A DNA stretch of 64,000 nucleotides from Pricia antarctica (GTDB taxonomy: Bacteria > Bacteroidota > Bacteroidia > Flavobacteriales > Flavobacteriaceae): the NCBI RefSeq assembly GCF_900101815.1, contig NZ_FNAO01000002.1, positions 496,001 through 560,000 on the forward strand, given 5' to 3'. Position 1 is the first letter of the stretch. Each line of letters starts with the position of its first letter. The position numbers were made by a program, and so were the translations under genes. This document shows, piece after piece, positions 35,755 to 44,277 of this stretch. The notes below the pieces were generated by a model that ran no database searches, was not told the DNA's origin, and was given only the letters and a program-made list of their open reading frames with translations.

Positions 35755-36336
35755 ATGAAAAAAGATATTAGCGCTTTCTTTGAAGACCCCAGTAAATGGC
35801 AAAAGGAGTATACATTACTTCGAATGATAATTCTTGACTGTGGTTTGAAGGAAGAATTTAAATGGGGGAAACCCTGTTACACTTTTCAGGACAGCAATAT
35901 TGTGCTTATTCACGGATTTAAGGACTATTGTGCATTGCTATTCCACAAAGGTGCCTTGCTAAAAGATACTGAAGATCTATTAATACAACAAACAAAAAAT
36001 GTGCAGGCTGCACGGCAAATCCGATTTACGGGTGTCGAGGAAATCGAAAAAAGCAAAGACATTTTGAAGGCATACGTGTATGAGGCCACGGAGGCAGAAA
36101 AAGCAGGCTTGGAAGTTGAGATGAAAAACACTTCCGATTACGAGGTGCCGGAAGAATTTAAGAAGATCCTAAAGGAAAATAAGGATTTGAAAGTAGCCTT
36201 TCAAGAATTAACCTCGGGGCGGCAAAGGGGATACTTGCTGTATTTCTCCAACGCCAAACAATCGGATACCCGTAAACGTAGGATCGAGAAATACACACAG
36301 AAAATTCTCGATGGAAAGGGATTGAACGATTCGTGA
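35755..36336 (+). CDS. YdeI/OmpD-associated family protein (DUF1801-like N-terminus)
   Basis: 193-residue cytoplasmic protein. The N-terminal part (EFKWGKPCYTFQDSNIVLIH, then CALLFHKGALL) is the DUF1801-type fold and the C-terminal region (LTSGRQRGYLLYFSNAKQSD, then TRKRRIEKY) is the YdeI-type bacteriocin-protection tail. The biochemical role of the family is poorly defined. It belongs to the run of small stress-type genes. A CCCCGAAC/GTTCGGGG inverted repeat lies downstream. Confidence 0.88.
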   Translation: MKKDISAFFEDPSKWQKEYTLLRMIILDCGLKEEFKWGKPCYTFQDSNIVLIHGFKDYCALLFHKGALLKDTEDLLIQQTKNVQAARQIRFTGVEEIEKSKDILKAYVYEATEAEKAGLEVEMKNTSDYEVPEEFKKILKENKDLKVAFQELTSGRQRGYLLYFSNAKQSDTRKRRIEKYTQKILDGKGLNDS

Positions 36337-36353
36337 TTGTTGTCAGATGAAAA

Positions 36354-36419
36354 CCCCGAACATGGCAATAGGAATCCTGGCCCCTAAACACTCCCGCCAC
36401 CATCTGCTTCAGTTCGGGG
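36354..36419. terminator. possible terminator: widely spaced inverted repeat
   Basis: CCCCGAAC at 36354-36361 is the exact reverse complement of GTTCGGGG at 36412-36419, with about 50 nt between, and a short T-rich stretch (GATTTTTG) follows. It sits between the YdeI and DinB genes. The long spacer makes the call weak. Confidence 0.35.
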
Positions 36420-36475
36420 CCTGATTTTTGAAAAACAATGCTTAAATTAGGGCTAGCATCCTAAAAATAGAGACT

Positions 36476-36967
36476 ATGGACACATTACAACAATTAAAAG
36501 ATGAGTTCACCTACGAGTACAATGTCACCAAAAATTTCTTCGACAAATATCCCGAAGGAGAAAACAACTATGCGCCGCATGAAAAAAGTATGAAGATGAT
36601 TTCTTTGGTCACTCATATCGCGACTATTTTTGGATGGCCGGTTGTCATCTTGAATACCTCCGAACTGGATGTCACCGAAGCGCAAGCGGATAAAATCGAA
36701 AACAAAGCGCAGTTAAAATCGGTGTTGGATCAAGAATACAAGGCATCCTTATCGGCATTGGAACAGGCTTCGGAGTCGGACATCGAACCGAATTGGGCGC
36801 TCACTATGAACGGCCAGAAATTGATGGAATGGACAAAATACGGCGCCATTCGCCACGGACTCAACCAAATTAGCCATCACCGAGCCCAGTTGGGAGTGTA
36901 CTATCGATTGTTGAATATTCCGGTACCTGCGAGTTATGGGCCCTCTGCCGATGACCAAGGCCTCTAA
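36476..36967 (+). CDS. DinB family protein
   Basis: 163-residue four-helix-bundle DinB-like protein. Metal-site histidines are recognisable in SLVTHIATIFGWP (first), GAIRHGLNQISHHRAQLGVY (second and third), giving the usual three-His arrangement. Members are thiol-dependent or uncharacterised metalloenzymes related to YfiT/DinB. It is a complete homologue type of the decayed DinB gene at 57875-58343. The start ATG 36476 gives an ordinary N-terminus. Confidence 0.9.
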   Translation: MDTLQQLKDEFTYEYNVTKNFFDKYPEGENNYAPHEKSMKMISLVTHIATIFGWPVVILNTSELDVTEAQADKIENKAQLKSVLDQEYKASLSALEQASESDIEPNWALTMNGQKLMEWTKYGAIRHGLNQISHHRAQLGVYYRLLNIPVPASYGPSADDQGL

Positions 36968-37147
36968 ATGAACTCATTTAGACGTATTGTTTGGAACGGG
37001 GAATATCGGCTTTTGAGGTCAGATGAAGTCATTTTTTAACGGCATAGTAGGATTATGGTTTTCAAAAATGAGAAAATAGGGCCTCACAATGTGATATATG
37101 CAGGTAAAAGAATACGTCTAAACGACCTCACTGTAAACAAATTTCAA

Positions 37148-37573
37148 ATGGATATAAAAAGTAAAATAATTACCGTAACAACGAGCGTCAAAGCTCCCGT
37201 AGAAAAAGTCTGGGAATTGTGGACAACTCCAGAACATATTAAAAACTGGAACAGGGCCAACGATGATTGGCATACGCCAAAAGCCGAAAATAATTTAAGA
37301 GCAGGGGGCAGGTTTGTTTCAAGAATGGAGGCCAAAGACGGTAGTATGGGCTTTGATTTCGGAGGAACTTATGATGAGATAAAAGCCAAGAAACTAATTT
37401 CATACACTTTGGATGATGGCAGAAAGGTCGAAGTCGTTTTTTTATCCGATGGAAATACGACCAAGATTACTGAAAATTTTGAGGCTGAAAGCACCAATCC
37501 CATAGAAATGCAGCAAGAGGGATGGCAAGCAATTTTGGACAATTTTAAAATATACGCAGAATCTAAAAGCTGA
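37148..37573 (+). CDS. SRPBCC/AHSA1 family protein
   Basis: The start is placed at ATG 37148 (MDIKSKIITVTTSVKAP) because the family begins with this first strand; the frame is open up to 37055, but that stretch is not conserved-looking. The 141-residue protein has the START-like Bet v1 fold (VEKVWELWTTPEHIKNWN, FGGTYDEIKAKKLISYTL, EMQQEGWQAILDNFKIY). AHSA1-type proteins in bacteria bind hydrophobic ligands, and their role is mostly unknown. The stop overlaps the DUF1801 start (TGATG), so the two are translationally coupled. Confidence 0.9.
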   Translation: MDIKSKIITVTTSVKAPVEKVWELWTTPEHIKNWNRANDDWHTPKAENNLRAGGRFVSRMEAKDGSMGFDFGGTYDEIKAKKLISYTLDDGRKVEVVFLSDGNTTKITENFEAESTNPIEMQQEGWQAILDNFKIYAESKS

Positions 37574-37941
37574 TGAACGGCACCCCTACAACTATCGATT
37601 CGTATATTGCGGGCTTTCCGAAGGATGTTCAGACCGTTCTGAAAGAAATCAGAATGACCATTAAAAAAACGGCGCCCGAAGCGGAAGAAACCATCAGCTA
37701 TGGCATGCCCGCTTTTAAGCTGAACGGCAAACCCCTCGTCTATTTGGCGGGCTACAAAAGCCATATCGGCTTTTACGCGACCCCTATGGGCCATGACAGA
37801 TTTAAAAAAGAGCTATCTGGCTACAAACAAGGCAAAGGCTCGGTACAATTTCCTTTGGACGAACCTTTGCCGCTCGATTTGATAAGTAAAATCGTTGTTT
37901 TCCGGGTCGAGGAGAACTTGGCGAAAGATTCAAGAAAATAA
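37573..37941 (+). CDS. DUF1801 family protein (iron-chaperone-like)
   Basis: 122-residue DUF1801 protein with the signature PEAEETISYGMPAFKLNGKP and LVYLAGYKSHIGFYATPMGH. The fold resembles frataxin-like/YdhG proteins, and an iron-related role has been suggested for some members. Its start overlaps the stop of the SRPBCC gene. It ends the stress-protein run on this strand. Confidence 0.9.
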   Translation: MNGTPTTIDSYIAGFPKDVQTVLKEIRMTIKKTAPEAEETISYGMPAFKLNGKPLVYLAGYKSHIGFYATPMGHDRFKKELSGYKQGKGSVQFPLDEPLPLDLISKIVVFRVEENLAKDSRK

Positions 37942-38191
37942 ATAGGATATTGTTTCTGGTTGACGAAATTGATCAGCTCATCACTTTTTGATTTCGATCC
38001 TACGAAAGGATGTATAAAAGATTTGAGCTTTCTAGGCACTAATTAATCTTTATTTACGTTGTCATTTCAAGTCGATATGCTAAGTGCTACGGGTTATCAA
38101 TATTGACTTCTTTTGAATGCTGGATACGAATGAAGAAATAGCAAACAAAATTTTTCCATCTCCATAGCAATGTCAAATAAATAAGTTATTT

Positions 38192-39013
38192 ATGAAAAAA
38201 ATAATTGTCCCGGTCGATTTTTCCGAACAGTCCGAATTTGCTTTAGAAGCGGCGGCCCAACTTGCGGACAAGCACGGAGCTGAAATTTTTGCGCTACACA
38301 TGCTTGAACTCTCAGATACGCTCACCAACTCAGATGATGCGTTACAACAACAACAGACCACTTTGTATTTAAAGGCCGCCGAGAAACGTTTTCACAACTT
38401 TTTGGACAAGCCCTATTTGAAGGGTATCCGATTGACACCTATCATAAAACATTTTAAGGTTTTTGATGAAATCAACGATGTGGCCCAAAAACATCAGGTC
38501 GATCTTGTCGTCATGGGCTCCCATGGTACGGACGGTCTGAACGAAATCTTTTTTGGGTCGAATGCCGAAAAGGTGGTACGGAATTCTGAGATTCCCGTTC
38601 TGGTCGTTAAAAATAGACAGCAGGACTTAAAAATGGAAAATATCGTTTTCGCTAGTGATTTTAAGGAAGAGAGTCTAGCGGCCTTCAGTAAGGCAAAGCA
38701 TTTTGCCGATTCATTGTCCGCAAAATTGGACCTCGTCTACATCAACACGCCCGGCAACAGTTTTCTGAGCACGCAGGACGCTTACCATCGGATCAACCAA
38801 TTTATTGCAAAGGTCAACGTTGGCCTTGAAGTCGAAATCTACTGTGATTATAGCGTGGAAGAAGGTATCATGAACTATAGTGCGGCGAACAATGCCGATG
38901 CGATAGCGATTTCGACCCATGGTAGAAAGGGGCTGACCCATTTTTTTATGGGAAGTATCGGGGAGGATGTAGCGAACCATTCTAATTTACCTGTGATTAC
39001 CTTTAAGATCTAA
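38192..39013 (+). CDS. universal stress protein (tandem UspA domains)
   Basis: 273 residues, two Usp domains in tandem. The first (KIIVPVDFSEQSEFALEAAA) ends with the ATP-binding pattern GSHGTDGLNEIFFGSNAEKV, and the second ends with STHGRKGLTHFFMGSIGEDV, so both have G-2x-G-9x-G-S/T type nucleotide sites. It lies 250 nt downstream of the DUF1801 gene and likely has its own promoter. AAATAA-G-TTATTT forms a small dyad right before the ATG. Usp proteins bind ATP and are induced under growth arrest. Confidence 0.93.
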   Translation: MKKIIVPVDFSEQSEFALEAAAQLADKHGAEIFALHMLELSDTLTNSDDALQQQQTTLYLKAAEKRFHNFLDKPYLKGIRLTPIIKHFKVFDEINDVAQKHQVDLVVMGSHGTDGLNEIFFGSNAEKVVRNSEIPVLVVKNRQQDLKMENIVFASDFKEESLAAFSKAKHFADSLSAKLDLVYINTPGNSFLSTQDAYHRINQFIAKVNVGLEVEIYCDYSVEEGIMNYSAANNADAIAISTHGRKGLTHFFMGSIGEDVANHSNLPVITFKI

Positions 39014-39029
39014 ATCCCGTCCTTGTCTC

Positions 39030-39899
39030 TCATTTCGAAAGCATAGGGAACAGCACTTTTATCTCTTCGTCGGAAGGTTGTTTTCCGTATTCGCAGACTT
39101 CGAAACCTTCGGCGTGCTTGACGGATGAAGCCTTGTCACCGTACCATTTTTTCAAACTTTCAATAGTCGCATCGTTCGGGGCATAGGTACGCCAATCGGT
39201 TAAGAATTGCAATCTATCCTTTTCGTCTTTGGGCACCTGGTTCAGCTTTCCGGACGTCCAGGGAAGCCATTCGAAGAATTGGGATTCATGTGCCGCCATG
39301 GCGTAAATTTTTTGGTCGAAGACTTCGTCGATATTAACTGCGATATCCGGCTCGAAGGGGCTAGGTTTTTGAAATCCATCCTCTGAATACAAAAAGACGG
39401 GATTTTTTTCAAGCGGCGGTACATCAGGTGCCACGTTGGGCACGATGACCATATAGGCTGCATCCTGAACCAAAATTCCGGTGTACCGATGGTCGGGGTG
39501 GTAGTCGTTCGGTCTCGGTGCGATAACGATATCAGCGTTCCATTTTCTGATTTCCCGAATGACTTTTAGGCGATTTTCCAAAGTAGGCATTAATTCGCCG
39601 TCATGGTTATCTAAAACGGTATATTCCACACCGAAACGTTTTCCAGCCTCTTTGGCTTCGGCAATCCTGATCTTGGCCAATTCGCCCCCACCTTTGTCCT
39701 GATGTCCTGCATCGCCATTGGTCAATGATACGAATTTAACATTGTGGCCCATTTTTGAAAATAATATGGCAGTACCACCAGCATCGTTGTCACAATCGTC
39801 GGGATGAGCCCCAAAAACGATAACATTGATTTTTTCCCCTTGGGAAAAACCCAAGGTCGTAAGGAGCGTAAGACAAAGAACAGGAAATAATCTTTTCAT
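39030..39899 (-). CDS. secreted PIG-L family deacetylase
   Basis: 289 residues with a Sec signal (MKRLFPVLCLTLLTTLGFSQ). The metal motif AHPDDCDNDAGG and the later His in DYHPDHRYTG mark it as an N-acetylglucosaminyl-type (LmbE) zinc deacetylase. Such enzymes remove the acetyl group from GlcNAc-containing substrates. It lies 29 nt downstream of the Tat-exported Gfo/Idh/MocA gene on the same strand, so the two are cotranscribed, and both act outside the cytoplasm on sugars. The substrate is not known. Confidence 0.92.
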   Translation of the reverse strand: MKRLFPVLCLTLLTTLGFSQGEKINVIVFGAHPDDCDNDAGGTAILFSKMGHNVKFVSLTNGDAGHQDKGGGELAKIRIAEAKEAGKRFGVEYTVLDNHDGELMPTLENRLKVIREIRKWNADIVIAPRPNDYHPDHRYTGILVQDAAYMVIVPNVAPDVPPLEKNPVFLYSEDGFQKPSPFEPDIAVNIDEVFDQKIYAMAAHESQFFEWLPWTSGKLNQVPKDEKDRLQFLTDWRTYAPNDATIESLKKWYGDKASSVKHAEGFEVCEYGKQPSDEEIKVLFPMLSK

Positions 39900-39928
39900 T
39901 TTCGGTTATTTAGGGTTTGAAAAGTTTC

Positions 39929-41320
39929 TCAAACAAGCTTCATGGCATCTGGATCCCAGTTAACGGGCTGTTTGCTATAATAACTATCGTTGGCCAAAAG
40001 TGCCGCGCCGGCGGCCCGTAGTCCAAATGTAGGGTCTTCGATGATTTTTCCCTTTCCCCGTATTGCCTGGAAGAAATTGTAAAAATGGTCGTAATGGCCG
40101 CCCTTGTAGTCATCGGGTGCCTCCCACTTCGTTTCTCCCGTGGTCAACGAAGAAGACCTTGGTTCCAAATTCTTGGCGGCATATTCTTCCCTGATTTTTT
40201 GTTGTGTGGTTTCAGTGTATGCAATCATCGAATATCCGCCAGGAACCATCCCCAATTTCGAACGTTTAAGGGTAACGGAGTTTTGACCGATTTCCATTTC
40301 GCCTTCGGTGCCGACCAGTTTGAATCCGCCGCCACCGCCGCTGCCAGCTATAAAATTGATACGGAAAGCTGCATTAAAGGCCGCATGCGTTTCGGTCTTT
40401 GGGTAGTCATATAAGGTAATGCTAACGTCAGGTACATCGCGGCCGTCCTTCCAATACCGCAGACCGCCTGTGGCCAATGCCCGATCGGGTCCGTTCGAAC
40501 TGATAACGTAGTTCAATGTCGAAAAAGCATGTACAAAAAGGTCTCCAGCTACCCCTGTACCATAATCCCTATAATTCCGCCACCTGAAAAAGCGTTTGTT
40601 ATCATAAGGTACTTTCGGAGCATTGCCCAAAAACGTATCGAAATCCACCGTTTCAGCACTCGCATCAGGTGGAATGGGGTATTGCCATGCCCCTTCGGCG
40701 GAGTAGCGGTCGTTGTAGAAATCGAGCATCACGATATCGCCGATGGCTCCTTCCGCATATAGTTGTTTCGCCTTTTCGTTGCCAAGCGAAGACATACCTT
40801 GGCTACCTATCTGACACAATTTTCCGCTATCTTTTTGAGCCTTTATAATATCTTGTCCCTCTTCGTACTTTTGCACCATCGGCTTTTCGCAATACACATG
40901 TTTGCCTGCCTTTAGCGCATCGATGACGATTTTTTTATGCCAATGGTCCGGGGTGGCTATAATGACGGCATCGATATCTTTCCGGTTCAACAGCTCGCGG
41001 TAGTCCCTTGTCGTAAAAAGTGCATCGCCCCAAAGTTCCTTACCGCGATCCAATCGCCCGGTGTACAAATCGCAGACGGCGACTAATTTGACCCCGTCGA
41101 CCTGCAAGGCGGTCTGGGTATCGTGAATACCTTGGATGCCACAGCCGATCAGGGCAAGGTTGATCTGATCATTGGCCAAAAAGAGAGAGGGTTCATAAGA
41201 TCTGTTAAGCCACAGCTTTTCTTTGTAGGAAGAAGCGAAGACCAGAGGTGCAGAGGTCAATGCGGCGGAACCTAAAGTTGCTTTTCTAAGGAAAGACCTT
41301 CTTGAGGAGTCTTTTTTCAT
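39929..41320 (-). CDS. Tat-exported Gfo/Idh/MocA family oxidoreductase
   Basis: 463 residues. A twin-arginine signal (RRSFLRKATLGSAALTSAP) directs export folded with NAD. The Rossmann motif is GCGIQGIHD and the family motif is HVYCEKPMVQKYEEG. There is a C-terminal substrate domain with FRWRNYRDYGTGVAGDLFVH. This subfamily is common in sugar loci and lacks the GH109 signature stretches seen in the protein at 11771. Its cotranscribed partner is a PIG-L deacetylase, which suggests an acetylated sugar substrate. Confidence 0.92.
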   Translation of the reverse strand: MKKDSSRRSFLRKATLGSAALTSAPLVFASSYKEKLWLNRSYEPSLFLANDQINLALIGCGIQGIHDTQTALQVDGVKLVAVCDLYTGRLDRGKELWGDALFTTRDYRELLNRKDIDAVIIATPDHWHKKIVIDALKAGKHVYCEKPMVQKYEEGQDIIKAQKDSGKLCQIGSQGMSSLGNEKAKQLYAEGAIGDIVMLDFYNDRYSAEGAWQYPIPPDASAETVDFDTFLGNAPKVPYDNKRFFRWRNYRDYGTGVAGDLFVHAFSTLNYVISSNGPDRALATGGLRYWKDGRDVPDVSITLYDYPKTETHAAFNAAFRINFIAGSGGGGGFKLVGTEGEMEIGQNSVTLKRSKLGMVPGGYSMIAYTETTQQKIREEYAAKNLEPRSSSLTTGETKWEAPDDYKGGHYDHFYNFFQAIRGKGKIIEDPTFGLRAAGAALLANDSYYSKQPVNWDPDAMKLV

Positions 41321-41385
41321 GTTGTTTCGCTATAAAGGATGAATAATTGATGCCTTAAAAGTATAGTTTTTGTTTTTTACTGGCC

Positions 41386-41404
41386 TGAATCCATGACGGA
41401 TTCA
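41386..41404. repeat. perfect 7-bp hairpin upstream of the Tat oxidoreductase
   Basis: TGAATCC-ATGAC-GGATTCA lies 66 nt upstream of the Tat-Gfo/Idh/MocA start on the minus strand. It could be an operator for that gene or a weak terminator. The surrounding 41321-41593 gap holds no ORF. Confidence 0.35.
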
Positions 41405-41593
41405 TCTTCTTTGATGCGTAAGGTATAAAAAATCGATTGCAAATACTACAACGTATGATGCGACCAAGGTTCTTATTGTTGCACTTCGATGTGAATCGGG
41501 GAATCGTTTTGTGCCGGAAATTTAGAAACTGAGGATAGTATTCGGGGTATAAGTTTATGTCTCACGCAGCCGTTAATTTGCTTACCGGTTTGG

Positions 41594-41917
41594 CTATTTG
41601 CTTTTGTCCGTGTTTGCTCTTTCAGGCGCTTCTAGGCCTTCCTTGCTCTCTGTACCTTGACCGTATAAGGTATTTTCTTCATCTTTTAGGTTCTTAGTAT
41701 TTGTATTGTTTGTGGCATCCCTTCCAGCTATGTCCAGGTCCTTGCCCGAGAAGTCGATATCTTTCTTTCTTTTCTCCAACAATCGGTCATCGCCGCCGTC
41801 CATACTTAGTCCCTTCTTTCCTAAGGCATCGATATCCTCTTTTGTGACTTCGGAGTTGTACTTTTCTGATGTCTCTTGTGTCTCTTGTGGCTTTTTATTT
41901 ATGTTCTTTTTACTCAT
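41594..41917 (-). CDS. small disordered hypothetical protein
   Basis: 107-residue, highly charged, low-complexity protein (KKNINKKPQETQETSEKYN, and DIDFSGKDLDIAGRD) with no hydrophobic core, no signal peptide and no Cys. It is predicted to be intrinsically disordered, and proteins of this style are frequent in Bacteroidota. The coding frame is supported by clean stop-free length and sensible codon use. The function is unknown; it may be a stress-linked protein. Confidence 0.65.
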   Translation of the reverse strand: MSKKNINKKPQETQETSEKYNSEVTKEDIDALGKKGLSMDGGDDRLLEKRKKDIDFSGKDLDIAGRDATNNTNTKNLKDEENTLYGQGTESKEGLEAPERANTDKSK

Positions 41918-42363
41918 TTTTATAATATTTTAGGTTTATAATAAGTTATGGACATTTGGTAGAGGCCATGAGCTTTTAACGGATTTTTATTGATGCTAAA
42001 AAAAAGGATGACACTATACTGATAGAATTATCAGGTCACGAAAGATTTTTCCTTCTCATTTCCTAGGCAGATCCTCACTATGTTAATATGAGGACTTGGG
42101 TCAACCAATTTCCCACGGGCGCGATTCAGGGGTCTTGGTCGCTTGCGATTGCCGAAGCCACATCGCAATGCAGAATTTTTCGGAAGCGGCTTGGTTTTTT
42201 ATTTGGAAATACTTTTTGTCCACTAGGGTCCGAACCCCCTATCGATTCCATGTACCGAAACCCACGTTTCGGCAATTTCGGCTAAGATTTTACGACCTGC
42301 CTTTATTTTTTTTGACAATCTAAAAGTACGTCTTCCGTTAGTCATTAGCCAACGCATTGTTTT
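41918..42363. other. gene-poor stretch upstream of the repeated leader
   Basis: No convincing coding region was found here. The 65-codon frame at 42088-42285 lacks protein-like composition. A perfect hairpin, CCGAAAC-CCAC-GTTTCGG, is at 42255-42272. The stretch ends at the -7 box that opens the 178-bp repeated element. Confidence 0.5.
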
Positions 42364-42541
42364 TACCTTTGTCCTTTTAATAGCGTGTTCAAAAATACTG
42401 CTTATTCAAAACCAGTATTTTGAGAACTTTGGCGTCAGATTAAAAAGGTCCCCTATTTCGGTATGCGACCGATTTAATTTGTAGCTAGAACCTCAAACTC
42501 CTGATTTAAAGTGGGCATTGTTTTAAAACATGCTCTAAAAC
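42364..42541 (+). repeat. 178-bp repeated promoter-leader element, copy A
   Basis: It aligns without gaps to 58361-58538, with about 128 of 178 identical positions by hand count. It opens with TACCTTTG (TAnnTTTG -7 box) at 42364-42371 and ends in an imperfect 22-bp dyad at 42520-42541. Its hairpin arms include AAAATACTG (42392-42400) against CAGTATTTT (42413-42421). It stops 7 nt before the nitroreductase ATG, so the transcript would carry the element as a structured 5' leader. Confidence 0.75.
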
Positions 42542-42548
42542 CCGAACT

Positions 42549-43103
42549 ATGATTTTTGATTTGATAAAAAAAAGACGGGCCGTATTTCCCGCACAATACA
42601 ATGATGCATCCATTGCCAAGTCCGATATTGAAAAAATTCTTGAAGCCGCAAATTGGGCCCCGACCCATAAAAAGACTGAACCCTGGCGCTTTAAGGTGAT
42701 GGTGGGCGATGCGAAGGAGAAATTGGGACTCTTCCTATCCTATAAGTATATGGAAACCGAAGCGAGACCCAAACAGGTGAAGGTGAAAAAACTAATCGAA
42801 AACCCGAAAAAGGCGGGGGCCATAATCGCCATCTGTATGCAGCGGGATCCCCAAGAACGCATTCCGGATTGGGAAGAAGTCGCAGCTGTCGCTATGGCCG
42901 TGCAGAACATGTGGCTCTGCTGTACCGAAATGGGCATCGGATGTTATTGGAGCTCCCCGGGACTTGTAAAATATATGGATGAGTTTTTTGACTTAAACAC
43001 GGGGGAGGTTTGTTTAGGGTTCTTTTATATGGGGCACTACGATGGGGAAATCGACGAGCAGACTCGTACGCCGATAGGGGAGAAGGTAGTTTGGATGGAG
43101 TAA
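42549..43103 (+). CDS. nitroreductase family protein
   Basis: 184-residue FMN-dependent nitroreductase of the short YdjA-like type. Typical stretches are KKRRAVFPAQY (FMN phosphate site), AANWAPTHKKTEPWRF, and MGIGCYWSSPGLVKY near the C-terminus. These enzymes reduce nitro, quinone or enone substrates with NAD(P)H. The gene stands alone behind the 178-bp leader element, and its downstream neighbour is on the other strand with convergent stops (43103 and 43104), so any regulation by the leader affects this gene only. Confidence 0.92.
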   Translation: MIFDLIKKRRAVFPAQYNDASIAKSDIEKILEAANWAPTHKKTEPWRFKVMVGDAKEKLGLFLSYKYMETEARPKQVKVKKLIENPKKAGAIIAICMQRDPQERIPDWEEVAAVAMAVQNMWLCCTEMGIGCYWSSPGLVKYMDEFFDLNTGEVCLGFFYMGHYDGEIDEQTRTPIGEKVVWME

Positions 43104-43619
43104 CTAGTCCAACAACGGAAACAATCCCGTCCGATGCTCCCACGCCTTCGCAATAAAAAGCCCTAAAAAGATCGCGGCAACCAGAAACTTCAAAAAGGTA
43201 CCGGTCAAAAAACCCATAAACGATCCAAAGGCGGCCTTAAGTGCCGTTTTTTGGTCTGCTTTGTTGATGAGTTCGCCGACCAAGGCCCCGATAAAAGGCC
43301 AAATAATAATCCCGAAGATACCTAGCACTGGAAAAATTAAGGATACTAAAAGTCCGATGGTCGTGCCGACCATGCCCGCCCTACTGCCCCCGAATTTTTT
43401 TGTACCCATAGCCGGGATGATGTAATCGAGCGCAACAACTATTATAGCGACCGCTCCGGTAATACCCAAGAAAATCCAGTTCTGTGGAACTGCGCTCGTA
43501 AGTTGCAACAACAGAAGCCCCACCCAACTAATTGGCGGGCCGGGTAGCACGGGAAGAAAACTACCGAGTATACCGACAAGCATAAGAATGAAGCCGATAA
43601 TAAGTAAAACGATATCCAT
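43104..43619 (-). CDS. DUF456 family membrane protein
   Basis: 171-residue integral membrane protein of the DUF456 type, with three to four helices rich in Gly (LLIIGFILMLVGILGSFLPV, then AAIFLGLFIAKAWEHRTG at the end). The AGMVGTTIGLLVSLIF stretch is a glycine-zipper-like helix. The role is unknown. It is divergent from the blaI operon and the gap between them holds tandem operators nearer to blaI, so it may or may not be coregulated. Confidence 0.9.
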   Translation of the reverse strand: MDIVLLIIGFILMLVGILGSFLPVLPGPPISWVGLLLLQLTSAVPQNWIFLGITGAVAIIVVALDYIIPAMGTKKFGGSRAGMVGTTIGLLVSLIFPVLGIFGIIIWPFIGALVGELINKADQKTALKAAFGSFMGFLTGTFLKFLVAAIFLGLFIAKAWEHRTGLFPLLD

Positions 43620-43782
43620 ATCACTTCATTTCTTGTTGGTCGAAGGTACGGTGAAATTGTTGTGGTGGTGGAAAAATAGGACATTCTAATTTTTTCCATG
43701 GAACTTGGGTACTTATTCTGACCACAAGGATACGGAAAAGCCTAAGCCAGACAGATACTGACGATACCTACAAAATTTTAAC

Positions 43783-43816
43783 AACTAAATAGTTAGTTTA
43801 AACTAAAAAATTAGTT
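43783..43816. promoter_or_regulatory. tandem operators for the BlaI-type repressor
   Basis: AACTAA-ATAG-TTAGTT at 43783-43798 and AACTAA-AAAA-TTAGTT at 43801-43816 have identical 6-bp arms and 4-bp centres and are 18 bp apart, so both lie on nearly the same face of the helix. The second one overlaps the first base of the -7 box. This is the position and symmetry expected for autorepression by the dimeric winged-helix repressor encoded at 43915. Confidence 0.8.
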
Positions 43817-43823
43817 ATATTTG
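43816..43823 (+). promoter_or_regulatory. -7 promoter box of the blaI-M56 operon
   Basis: TATATTTG fits TAnnTTTG exactly and touches the second operator. The transcript would start near 43830 and have about an 85-nt leader before the ATG at 43915. No clear -33 TTTG is visible, which may mean the promoter is weak or the operators replace it. Confidence 0.6.
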
Positions 43824-43914
43824 CAAGGTTAAGAAGGTTTTGAAGAGATTTCTGCCTTGCTTTCGACCCTGCCAAGTAGGCGGCGCGAGGGAATGACAAA
43901 AACGATAATAAATT

Positions 43915-44277
43915 ATGAAACAACTCACAAAAGCGGAAGAAGAGGTCATGCAGATTCTCTGGCAGCTCGAAAAAGCCAATGTGGCGGCTATGATCGAAGA
44001 GCTGCCCGAACCCAAACCGGCGTACAATACCGTGTCAACAATTGTGCGGATACTCGAAAGCAAGGGCTTCGTCGACCACGAACAAGAGGGTAGGGGGCAC
44101 CTGTATTTTCCACTGGTCAAAAAGGGGGATTACAGTAACCAGAGTATCAACAAATTGGTCGACGGCTATTTTCAAGGCTCCTTTAAGAGCATGGTTTCCT
44201 TTTTTATGAAAAAGAACGATATGAGCCTTTCGGAGTTGGAATCGATTTTAAAGGATATAAAAAAGGATAAGCCATGA
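43915..44277 (+). CDS. BlaI/MecI/CopY family transcriptional repressor
   Basis: 120-residue winged-helix repressor. The recognition region has KAEEEVMQILWQLEKANVAA, and the wing region reads PKPAYNTVSTIVRILESKGF, both typical of the family. The C-terminal part is a dimerisation helix (MSLSELESILKDIKKDK). Family members bind palindromes as dimers and are inactivated by proteolysis triggered by the cognate M56 sensor; here that gene begins inside the last codons (4-nt overlap). The regulated genes probably include the M56, S41, TPR and TonB-domain genes downstream. Confidence 0.94.
   Translation: MKQLTKAEEEVMQILWQLEKANVAAMIEELPEPKPAYNTVSTIVRILESKGFVDHEQEGRGHLYFPLVKKGDYSNQSINKLVDGYFQGSFKSMVSFFMKKNDMSLSELESILKDIKKDKP

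Noticed and set aside
38192-39013. Electron-transfer or kinase role for the universal stress protein
   Set aside because: Only the two ATP-binding Usp patterns are visible; nothing further supports a specific role.
42088-42285. 65-codon plus-strand ORF in the gap before the nitroreductase
   Set aside because: Its composition is not protein-like, it has no start context, and two other frames are equally open here; it covers a hairpin at 42255-42272.
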